Both the position numbers and the translations under genes were made by a program. Shown in pieces: positions 27,389-34,291 of a DNA stretch of 34,291 nucleotides. Under the pieces are notes generated by a model. The model ran no database searches, had not been told where the DNA came from, and saw nothing but the letters and a program-made list of their open reading frames with translations. The stretch spans positions 1-34,291 of the forward strand of contig PBTB01000129.1 of assembly GCA_002726945.1 (NCBI GenBank). The letters are read 5' to 3'. The stretch is from Deltaproteobacteria bacterium. GTDB taxonomy: Bacteria > SAR324 > NAC60-12. Positions within the stretch are counted from its first letter, which is position 1. Each line of letters starts with the position of its first letter.

Positions 27389-28300
27389 ATGTCAACCGCA
27401 GCCCCAAAACCGGATCAAGACGAAGAGCTTCAGGAGCACCCCATCACGGGGCTTCCTGACCTGCCCAGCGCGCAAACTCCGGATGAGTCTGACGAGTTGC
27501 GTGAATCAGCATCCCCCCCGCCGGCAGCGACGGGAAACAAGGTTGCCAAGCCGAACCCCTATGCCAAGAAAACACTGCACGAACGCGAAGCACAGGTGCT
27601 CGAACACACCCCGCTGATCAAGCGAATCGTCACGCGCATGGCGGCCCGCTTCCCTCCGGGCGTGAATCTGGAGGATCTGTACCAAGCCGGGATGATCGGC
27701 TTGCTGGATGCGGTGGACAAGTTTGATGCCAGCAAGGACGTTCAGTTCAAGACCTATGCGGAGTTCCGAATCAAGGGTGCGGTGCTGGACGAATTGCGCT
27801 CGATGGACTGGGTGCCACGGTCCGTTCGTGCGGCGGCAAGCGACTGGGAGACCGCTTGGCGCACGAAGGCTTCAGAAGTGGGGCGTGAACCCAATGACTC
27901 GGAAATGGCCGAGCAGATGGGTCTGTCGCTGAAGGAGTACCACGATTTCCTGATCAAGTCCCGGCCCATCCCCCTGCTTTCCATCGAGGAATTCAACCAG
28001 CGCACCAGCGACGAAGAGCAGGCCAACCTGCTGGACGTGTTCACGGACCCCACCGGGAAGGATCCGTTCCAAGTACTCTCGCTCCAGCAAATGCAGGGCA
28101 AGCTCGCCGACACGATCAAGGAGCTTTCTGAGCAGGAGCAAATGGTGCTGTCCCTCTACTACAACGAGGAACTCAATCTCAAGGAGGTTGGGGAGGTGCT
28201 ACACGTGGTGGAATCCCGCGTTTCGCAAATCCGCACCAAGGCGATTCTCAAACTGCGGGCCAAGCTCCGGGGGGTCATTCTCAACGAAGGCAAGGGTTGA
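27389..28300 (+). CDS. fliA: Flagellar sigma-28 factor FliA
   Basis: RMAARFPPGVNLEDLYQAGMIGLLDAVDKFDASKDVQFKTYAEFRIKGAVLDELRSMDWVPRSVR is sigma-28 region 2; C-terminal LSLYYNEELNLKEVGEVLHVVESRVSQIRTKAI. Confidence 0.95.
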   Translation: MSTAAPKPDQDEELQEHPITGLPDLPSAQTPDESDELRESASPPPAATGNKVAKPNPYAKKTLHEREAQVLEHTPLIKRIVTRMAARFPPGVNLEDLYQAGMIGLLDAVDKFDASKDVQFKTYAEFRIKGAVLDELRSMDWVPRSVRAAASDWETAWRTKASEVGREPNDSEMAEQMGLSLKEYHDFLIKSRPIPLLSIEEFNQRTSDEEQANLLDVFTDPTGKDPFQVLSLQQMQGKLADTIKELSEQEQMVLSLYYNEELNLKEVGEVLHVVESRVSQIRTKAILKLRAKLRGVILNEGKG

Positions 28301-28304
28301 GTGC

Positions 28305-28535
28305 GTGGAGGCTTCAGAGTCCGCTCAGCTTCTGGAAGGCATGGTGGCGCGGCAACGCGAAAAGCTGCTCAAGGTCGCCCGTGAACTCGTGCCGAATGCC
28401 ACCTCGGAGGACATCCGCAACCCCCAGGATTTCTCCGAGTTGCTCAACGATCCCCTCTTCAACTACGAAGACGGCCTGCTTGTCGGCTTGCTGAGCGCTC
28501 AAGCTGCCCTGCGCACAAGCGCTCCGATTTCCTGA
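28305..28535 (+). CDS. Small hypothetical protein (76 aa) downstream of fliA
   Basis: GTG start 4 nt after the fliA stop; VEASESAQLLEGMVARQREKLLKVARELVPNATSEDIRNPQDFSELLNDPLFNYEDGLLVGLLSAQAALRTSAPIS. Confidence 0.6.
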   Translation: MEASESAQLLEGMVARQREKLLKVARELVPNATSEDIRNPQDFSELLNDPLFNYEDGLLVGLLSAQAALRTSAPIS

Positions 28536-28913
28536 TCAGCCGAGAAACCGACTCCGGATGGGTTCCTCCCATTCCGCTGGAAACTCCGAGTTGCACATGC
28601 GCTTGAGCAGGTGTTGCAGCAGGGCGTCATCCGTATGATCCTCAATGGTCCGAGACCCCTTGAAGCGGCCCACTCCCTGATCCGATTCCGGAAGGTTCCG
28701 GTTGGTCTGCCCCAACCGCACCCCGTGTTCGGGAAACCACTCCAGCATCACCTCGTCAAAAATGAACTGCATATAGTGCGGTCGGTTTTGCGCATCCACC
28801 CAGAGAAACCCGTAGGTGTCCGGATGGTTGTCGCAACCCATGCTGATTTGATGAAGGTCATCCACGGTTTCTTCTGATTTCCGGCTGCGGACCACATAGT
28901 AGCTGCGTTGCAT
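28536..28913 (-). CDS. Hypothetical protein (125 aa)
   Basis: MQRSYYVVRSRKSEETVDDLHQISMGCDNHPDTYGFLWVDAQNRPHYMQFIFDEVMLEWFPEHG; protein-like composition, converges exactly on the preceding gene. Confidence 0.65.
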   Translation of the reverse strand: MQRSYYVVRSRKSEETVDDLHQISMGCDNHPDTYGFLWVDAQNRPHYMQFIFDEVMLEWFPEHGVRLGQTNRNLPESDQGVGRFKGSRTIEDHTDDALLQHLLKRMCNSEFPAEWEEPIRSRFLG

Positions 28914-28989
28914 GGTGGGGGACGGCTTGAGTTTTACCGAGTTTGAGTTAGTTTGACAGGTCTATCAAGAATCCCAAGCATAGGCAAGA

Positions 28990-29730
28990 TTGAACGTGAA
29001 CGCAATATCAGTGTTGGTGAACGGTGCCCAAGGCCGCATGGGACAGGAAGCGGTGAAAGCCATCACAGAGGAGTCCGGGCTGGAATTGGTCGCCCAAACG
29101 GACCTTGGTGACGACCTTCCTGCGGTGCTGCGAAATTCCGGGGTGCAGGTGGCGGTGGATTTCACCACCGCAACGGTGGCTTACGACAACGCCCGGACGC
29201 TCATCGAGTGCGGCGTCCGGCCCGTGATCGGGACCAGTGGGCTGCTTCCGGAGCAAGTCGCCGAACTTCAGGCCCTTTGCCAGGCCAAACAAATCGGCGG
29301 GGTGATCGCCCCAAACTTTGCCATCGGTGCGGTGCTGATGATGAAATACGCTGTAGATGCCGTGAAGTACCTCCCGCATGTGGAGGTCATCGAACTGCAC
29401 CACGACCGCAAGGCCGATGCCCCCTCCGGAACCGCCGTCAAAACCGCCAATCTGCTTGCCGAAGCCCGCGCCGAAATCCCTGCACCACTTGACGAAAAGG
29501 AGTTGATCCCTGGTGCTCGCGGGGGCAAAACCCAAGGCATCCCCGTGCATTCGATTCGGCTGCCTGGACTGGTGGCGCATCAGGAAGTGATCTTCGGCGG
29601 CAAGAGCGAAACCCTCACGATCCGTCACGATTCCATCCACCGTGAATCCTTCATGCCCGGCGTCTGCCTCGCCTGCAAAAAAGCCGTCGCTTTGAACGAA
29701 CTGGTGTACGGACTGGAACATGTGCTGTAG
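28990..29730 (+). CDS. dapB: 4-hydroxy-tetrahydrodipicolinate reductase
   Basis: VLVNGAQGRMGQEAVKAI, IGTSGLLPEQVAEL, APNFAIGAVLMMKYA, EVIELHHDRKADAPSGTAVKTANL. Start is TTG 28990 or GTG 28996. Confidence 0.94.
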   Translation: MNVNAISVLVNGAQGRMGQEAVKAITEESGLELVAQTDLGDDLPAVLRNSGVQVAVDFTTATVAYDNARTLIECGVRPVIGTSGLLPEQVAELQALCQAKQIGGVIAPNFAIGAVLMMKYAVDAVKYLPHVEVIELHHDRKADAPSGTAVKTANLLAEARAEIPAPLDEKELIPGARGGKTQGIPVHSIRLPGLVAHQEVIFGGKSETLTIRHDSIHRESFMPGVCLACKKAVALNELVYGLEHVL

Positions 29731-29889
29731 GTGAAGATCTTCTGACTCCCGGACGCGCTGTACGGCTCATGCATTCGCTCGGCGGAACTTCGGACACCAA
29801 GATGACTCCGGGCACCGTCCACTCCGCTACCAGCTGAACGGGTACACGCAGGGCATCCATTTTGCAGGATACGGGATTTGCCAGAGTCC

Positions 29890-29950
29890 TAGCGCACCAG
29901 AACACTAAGAGAAAAAACAGCTCTCTGTGCCTCTTGTGCCTCTGTGGTCC
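29890..29950 (-). repeat. Low-complexity accACAGAGGCACA-type intergenic repeat
   Basis: Minus strand reads GGACCACAGAGGCACAAGAGGCACAGAGAGCTGTTTTTTCTCTTAGTGTTCTGGTGCGCT: iterated CACAGAG/GGCACA units with partially complementary flanks. Confidence 0.45.
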
Positions 29951-29996
29951 ATCCAAAACAAAAGCACCCCCGCATTCCACCACCACCCACCAGAAA

Positions 29997-30491
29997 ATGG
30001 CTTCCAGCAGTTCTTTTGATATCGTTTGCGAGATGAATCTCCAAGAGGTCACCAACGCGGTGGACCAAGCCCGCCGCGAGGTGGCGAACCGCTACGATTT
30101 CCGGGGATCAAAGTGCGAGATCGAGTTGGACCGGCAGGACAACTCCCTGCGGCTCACCGCCGATGACGAAATGAAGATGCAAACCCTCATTGACATCCTG
30201 CTCACCAAACTCGTCAAGCGCGAGGTGCCCACCAAAGCGCTGGTTTACGGGAAGACCGAACCGTCCGGAAAGGTGCTGAAGAAACAGATTTCGGTGCAGA
30301 ATGGACTGTCCAAGGACCAGTGCAAGGAGATTACAAAACTGATCAAGGCCACCAAGATTAAGGTACAGGCACAGATTCAGGGCGATTCGGTGCGCGTCAC
30401 CGGGAAGAAGAAGGACGAACTGCAGGCCGTGATGCAGGAGTTGGAATCCCGGGATTTGGATTTCGACATACAGTTCACGAACTACCGCTGA
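29997..30491 (+). CDS. YajQ-family nucleotide/c-di-GMP-binding protein
   Basis: MASSSSFDIVCEMNLQEVTNAVDQARREVANRYDFRGSKCEIEL ... VQAQIQGDSVRVTGKKKDELQAVMQELESRDLDFDIQFTNYR. Confidence 0.95.
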   Translation: MASSSSFDIVCEMNLQEVTNAVDQARREVANRYDFRGSKCEIELDRQDNSLRLTADDEMKMQTLIDILLTKLVKREVPTKALVYGKTEPSGKVLKKQISVQNGLSKDQCKEITKLIKATKIKVQAQIQGDSVRVTGKKKDELQAVMQELESRDLDFDIQFTNYR

Positions 30492-33108
30492 CCTGCGGCT
30501 GCCAGAAGCGCAGCGTTCTCCGCAGCGTCAAGCCCGACTTGCCGCGCAGCAACACCTCCAGGCGGTTGAGTCCGGGCCTGCCCACCAGTTCCAAGACCGT
30601 TTCGGGGTCCGCGTTTTCGGGTGTTTCGTAAAGCTGGTACCGCACCTTGTGTCCGTTGAGAAACACCACGATATCTTGGAGTTGTGCCCGGTTTTTCGGC
30701 ACAAAGCGGAGCCACCGCTGTCCGGAATCCTGGGCTTCCGAGCCGTGATCCACGGCCAACACCTCAAAGGCGGGAACCTCCGCCTTCCTGAGTCCCGCCA
30801 ACTCGGACAACGAGAACTGCCACGTCACCTGAGTGTCTGGAAACGCGGGACTGCGCAGGTGCAACCGTAGCGGCTCGTCAGGCCATTCAGGGTCCGGAAC
30901 CGCAAGGCGCAGTGTCTCCGTCACGACTTGCCCGGAATCCAGCACTTCCCACTTCACATGCCCTCGGTGGATGCGCACGTTTCCAGTGCGGTCGTGTAAT
31001 TCTACGGTGAACGCCCCGAGGGTTTGTGCTGCCGTGTTTTCCACTCGCAGTTTCAGCGCAAGGGTTTCTCCAGGATCAGGCTGGCCGTTGCCGTTGCCGA
31101 CACTTCCGAAGTTGCCATCCTCATGAAAATCCATGCTCAGCCCGAGCGCGAGTTTTCGGGTGGGCACGGGAAACACGAGCGTGTGGACCTCGCCAATTTT
31201 TTTGCCGGAGTGATCCAGCAGTTTCAGGCGGATGGGTGCAGTGTAGGCGGGTTCGTGCCTGAAAAGCGGAAGCGTCAGCGTGAGGTCGCAGGTGCCACCT
31301 CCCGGAATTCGGCCCACACCCCACTGCCGCTGGTCGATAGTTTCCAGTGGACTGTGCAACACGCCCACGACGCGATGCACCGGATGGGCGCTGTCGTTGC
31401 GCACGGTGAGGTGCAACTCCAGTGCTGCGGGTGAACGGCGTTGCACTTGCAGGCGGGCTGAGACTTCCGGGGCAATTTCCGCTTCCGCAGGCAGGGACCA
31501 GTCGATGTTCTGGACCGCCATGGCTTTGGTAAACTCGGTTTCCTGCTCGTGCCCCGTCTGCTTCACGAGATCGGCCAGTGCTTGCGCAGGCAAGGTTCCG
31601 GATTGCCGAGCCTGCTGGAGCAGTCTCCATGCCAGCGTAATCGTGTTGTCCTGCGGTTGTGGATCGTTGCTCGTTGCTTGCGGCGGTTTGGAGAGCAACC
31701 GCAGTCGGTGGGCGAATACCGTCGGTTTTCCGGAGGATGAAGGCGGATCGAGTTCATCCGGACTCCACCACACAAATTGCTCGGTGTCGGGATGGACAGG
31801 GACCAGTTCCACATCCGGAATCACGCCGATGCTGTGCAGGGACGAACCGTCCGGGGTGAGGTATTGCCCGATGGTGAGCTTGAGTCCGGAGCCGTCCTGA
31901 TGGGGCCAGGTTGTCTGGATTGTGCCCTTGCCGTAAGTGCGCTGCCCTAGCACCACCCCGCGTTTGTGCTGCTGGAGCGCCGCTGCCAACACTTCGGAGG
32001 CCGAGGCGCTGGCGTTGTTCACGAGCACCACCAGCGGAACCGTTCGCCAAGCTTCCGGATCAAGGCGGTGGCGGGATTTGACGCCGCGGGGGACCAACGC
32101 TCCCTGTGTGGAAACGATCTCCAGACCACCGGGGAGCAGCAGGTCGGCGACTTCGGTGGCGGCTTCAAGGATGCCGCCCGGATTGCCCCGCAGGTCGAGG
32201 ATCAGCCCGTCCTGTTGAGTGAGCCCCTGAAGGTGGGCCTGCACCTCCTCGGCGGTGCCCTGCTGGAAACGCTCCAGCCGGAGTAGCCGGATTTTCCCGA
32301 CCGTTTCCTGAAGGTCCACCACCTCAACGCTGGGGGATTCCACCACTGCACGGACAAGCTCAAAGCGTATCGGCTCGTCCACCCCCGGACGCGACATTTC
32401 CAGCGCAATCATTGTGCCTGCCTTGCCACGCAGACGCCGCAGGATTTCCTCCTGCGTCATGTGCGCAACGGCTGCGGTGCCGATCTTGACAAAGCGATCT
32501 CCAGGCTTTATCCCTGACATTTTAGCAGGGCCACCGTCCATCAGTTCGATCACCTCAAGCTGGCTTTCCCGCAGGCCCACGACCACTCCCAGCCCGGCGT
32601 ACTCCCCGGTGACATTGCTGCGGAATTCCCGAAAGGCCGCTTGCGGCATCCACACGGAATACGGGTCGAGCGCCTTGCTCAAACCACGGGCCAGTGCCAA
32701 TTCCACACGCTGCGGTGAGTGCGGTGGAGACGAATCGCGCAGGGCTTGTGCCAGCCGCTGCAAGGCGTGGTACGCCTGTTCCAGCGTAGCTGGATTGGCG
32801 ATGGGCAGCAGGGTTTCGACTTCCGCGCTACGCAGCCGGATTTGTGCTTTTTCCAGAGAGGCGTGCAAGTGCAACTCCAACTCTGCAAATTCGCGCTCCA
32901 GTTCGCGCAAGACCGAAGTGATCAGTGTTTTCGGGTCGAGACTGTTGCGATCAGAGTAGTCGAGTTGGAGGTGCAGGAAGACCTCGGAAAGCGTTTGCGA
33001 GGCTCCGGGAACCGCAGGGGGCGGGCTGGGTGGCTGTGGGGAAACCACGCATCCGGCAAGGGGCACGATCAGCCCCAGCATCCACCCAAAACACAGGGAA
33101 TTCTTCAT
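30475..33108 (-). CDS. S41-family C-terminal processing peptidase with PDZ domain and long C-terminal extension; predicted lipoprotein
   Basis: Lipobox MKNSLCFGWMLGLIVPLAGC; PDZ GLGVVVGLRESQLEVIELMDGGPAKMSGIKPGDRFVKI; GLILDLRGNPGGILEAA; SASASEVLAAALQQHKRGVVLGQRTYGKGTIQT. Confidence 0.9.
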   Translation of the reverse strand: MKNSLCFGWMLGLIVPLAGCVVSPQPPSPPPAVPGASQTLSEVFLHLQLDYSDRNSLDPKTLITSVLRELEREFAELELHLHASLEKAQIRLRSAEVETLLPIANPATLEQAYHALQRLAQALRDSSPPHSPQRVELALARGLSKALDPYSVWMPQAAFREFRSNVTGEYAGLGVVVGLRESQLEVIELMDGGPAKMSGIKPGDRFVKIGTAAVAHMTQEEILRRLRGKAGTMIALEMSRPGVDEPIRFELVRAVVESPSVEVVDLQETVGKIRLLRLERFQQGTAEEVQAHLQGLTQQDGLILDLRGNPGGILEAATEVADLLLPGGLEIVSTQGALVPRGVKSRHRLDPEAWRTVPLVVLVNNASASASEVLAAALQQHKRGVVLGQRTYGKGTIQTTWPHQDGSGLKLTIGQYLTPDGSSLHSIGVIPDVELVPVHPDTEQFVWWSPDELDPPSSSGKPTVFAHRLRLLSKPPQATSNDPQPQDNTITLAWRLLQQARQSGTLPAQALADLVKQTGHEQETEFTKAMAVQNIDWSLPAEAEIAPEVSARLQVQRRSPAALELHLTVRNDSAHPVHRVVGVLHSPLETIDQRQWGVGRIPGGGTCDLTLTLPLFRHEPAYTAPIRLKLLDHSGKKIGEVHTLVFPVPTRKLALGLSMDFHEDGNFGSVGNGNGQPDPGETLALKLRVENTAAQTLGAFTVELHDRTGNVRIHRGHVKWEVLDSGQVVTETLRLAVPDPEWPDEPLRLHLRSPAFPDTQVTWQFSLSELAGLRKAEVPAFEVLAVDHGSEAQDSGQRWLRFVPKNRAQLQDIVVFLNGHKVRYQLYETPENADPETVLELVGRPGLNRLEVLLRGKSGLTLRRTLRFWQPQVSGSS

Positions 33109-33188
33109 GCCCGTTCCCGGATTGGTTTGCTTCCGCAGACCTGTTTTGACATAGTGTTGAACACTTTCTTGCGTTTCCAGCCGTCCCT

Positions 33189-33941
33189 GTGTTTCCACTT
33201 GTCTTCATGGTCGCCCACGTTGGGGTTGAACGCCCAGCGACCATCCAACTCATTTCAAAGCGGTGGGTCGAGGGACTGGAAGACAAGCATCTGGACCTAT
33301 GTTACGCAAGCTACCAGAAAACCCTACTGAGCTACAGGCGAAAGCGGTTTTGGCCTCTGCTGATGGTGGTGGCGAGCGTCTGGCTGGTGCTGCCCGCAGT
33401 GTTCTGGCAACGCTGGCGTCGTCGGCTTCCGGAGTGGCAAACCCTCAACGAAATGCGCACGGAAATCCGGGAAGTCCGCAAGCAGCGCCGCCGCCGTACG
33501 TTCTGGAACCGCATCCGCCGTCAGCGCAATCGCATTGAATCCGAGCATCCGGAGGACTTGCGCCGCTTCTACCGCACCCTCGCCAGCGCCGCCCGGCATT
33601 TCAACACCCGCGTCCGTTTGCTCGATTTCACCCTTGACCGCCAAGCTAAGCAACTCGACCCCCCCTTCACGGTCCGGGAGTTTGAACAGATCGAAGTCAC
33701 CTTCCGGAGAATCCGCGACGAGTTAAGCAGTGCCTTCCAACTCCTGGCACTCGCCGAGCAGGATGCCGAAATCGACCTTGTGCGGCTCATGCGTGACGAA
33801 TATGGCGGGCTCCCGCTCAACACCGACTACCTGGATCAGTCTGCTGATCTCGGACAGGCGGGGCAGCTCGTCTACGACCTGTTGTGCTTTGAGAGCGCCC
33901 TGCGCGATGACCTCGCCCGGCTGGTCCCCGCCGCCCCGTGA
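33189..33941 (+). CDS. Hypothetical protein with one hydrophobic segment and an Arg-rich region
   Basis: FWPLLMVVASVWLVLPAVFWQRW hydrophobic segment followed by KQRRRRTFWNRIRRQRNRIE; divergent from the S41 gene. Confidence 0.6.
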   Translation: MFPLVFMVAHVGVERPATIQLISKRWVEGLEDKHLDLCYASYQKTLLSYRRKRFWPLLMVVASVWLVLPAVFWQRWRRRLPEWQTLNEMRTEIREVRKQRRRRTFWNRIRRQRNRIESEHPEDLRRFYRTLASAARHFNTRVRLLDFTLDRQAKQLDPPFTVREFEQIEVTFRRIRDELSSAFQLLALAEQDAEIDLVRLMRDEYGGLPLNTDYLDQSADLGQAGQLVYDLLCFESALRDDLARLVPAAP

Positions 33942-34291
33942 CCCGGGATGCTGGTTTGACAGGAGATTCCACGCCGGTTCAGAAATCCCCAAGCTGTTGA
34001 ACTCTCCGCAACAACCGGGAACCTCTCCACAAAACAAGCAGCCATCTCCTCCAGAAGAGGAGTCCCGGAGTGCATCGTGACACCCACAGGCTGCGCCGCA
34101 TCCGCATGCGCATGCGGAGACGTTGCTGACGGGAGGCACGTGCCTCCCTGCGTTTGCATGTGGAGAAACCCTGCTTTCTGTAGTTTCTCCAGGTTGTTCT
34201 CACAACCCTCCTTGCAGCAAGTATAGTCAAAACCAATCCTGCACCTGACAAACCGCTTGCCCTGAAGTCCAGAGGGGTGGTGGAATTCACC
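33872..34291 (-). CDS. Possible 3' end of a gene entering from the right edge (open frame, unassigned)
   Basis: Frame stays open from the window edge: ...GKRFVRCRIGFDYTCCKEGCENNLEKLQKAGFLHMQTQGGTCLPS... Could be spurious. Confidence 0.25.
   Translation of the reverse strand, partial: GEFHHPSGLQGKRFVRCRIGFDYTCCKEGCENNLEKLQKAGFLHMQTQGGTCLPSATSPHAHADAAQPVGVTMHSGTPLLEEMAACFVERFPVVAESSTAWGFLNRRGISCQTSIPGHGAAGTSRARSSRRALSKHNRS
34101..34118. repeat. 18-bp perfect palindrome TCCGCATGCGCATGCGGA
   Basis: Self-complementary with no loop; read directly. Confidence 0.9.
34131..34148. repeat. 18-bp perfect palindrome GGGAGGCACGTGCCTCCC
   Basis: Self-complementary with no loop; read directly. Confidence 0.9.
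34162..34190. repeat. Inverted repeat GGAGAAAC ... GTTTCTCC
   Basis: 8-bp perfect arms 34162-34169 and 34183-34190 with a 13-nt loop. Confidence 0.8.

Noticed and set aside
29862-29996. Longer N-terminus of the YajQ-family ORF (MQDTGFARVLAHQNTKRKNSS...)
   Set aside because: YajQ proteins begin at MASSSSFDIVCEMN. The upstream part is translated intergenic repeat.

Overview
This is a bacterial chromosomal window of about 34 kb, G+C-rich and dense with genes. The genes are mostly recognisable housekeeping and motility genes. In order they are: a CinA/MoaB-like domain protein; a peptide ABC transporter operon (SBP, two permeases, fused ATPase); a small-type transaldolase; a tandem ABC ATPase and an ABC exporter; a TerB-like protein; a PlsC-like acyltransferase; a PhoH-family ATPase without its usual PIN domain; a CoaBC-like protein; an Hsp20-like protein with a coupled micro-ORF; glucose-6-phosphate isomerase; small hypotheticals and a zinc-ribbon protein; RsmB; a DksA/TraR protein; a flagellar cluster fliR-flhB-flhA-flhF-flhG-fliA; DapB; a YajQ-family protein; and a large S41 lipoprotein protease. 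Three non-gene signals stand out. (1) A family of ~159-bp inverted-repeat-bounded elements has four copies (three near the left end, one inverted at ~15.2 kb). The arms covary between copies, and two copies are interrupted by different smaller MITE-like insertions: 202 bp with an 8-bp duplication, and ~115 bp with a TA duplication. A relic end of the second insertion type supplies the stop codon of the transaldolase gene. (2) The palindrome TCCGGA is strongly over-represented (about 70 by hand count against roughly 11 expected) in all three codon frames, resembling a HIP1-like highly iterated palindrome. (3) Several clusters of hairpins and perfect palindromes occur between genes. No CRISPR array, tRNA or rRNA was found. 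All family assignments come from reading the protein sequences, without database searches.
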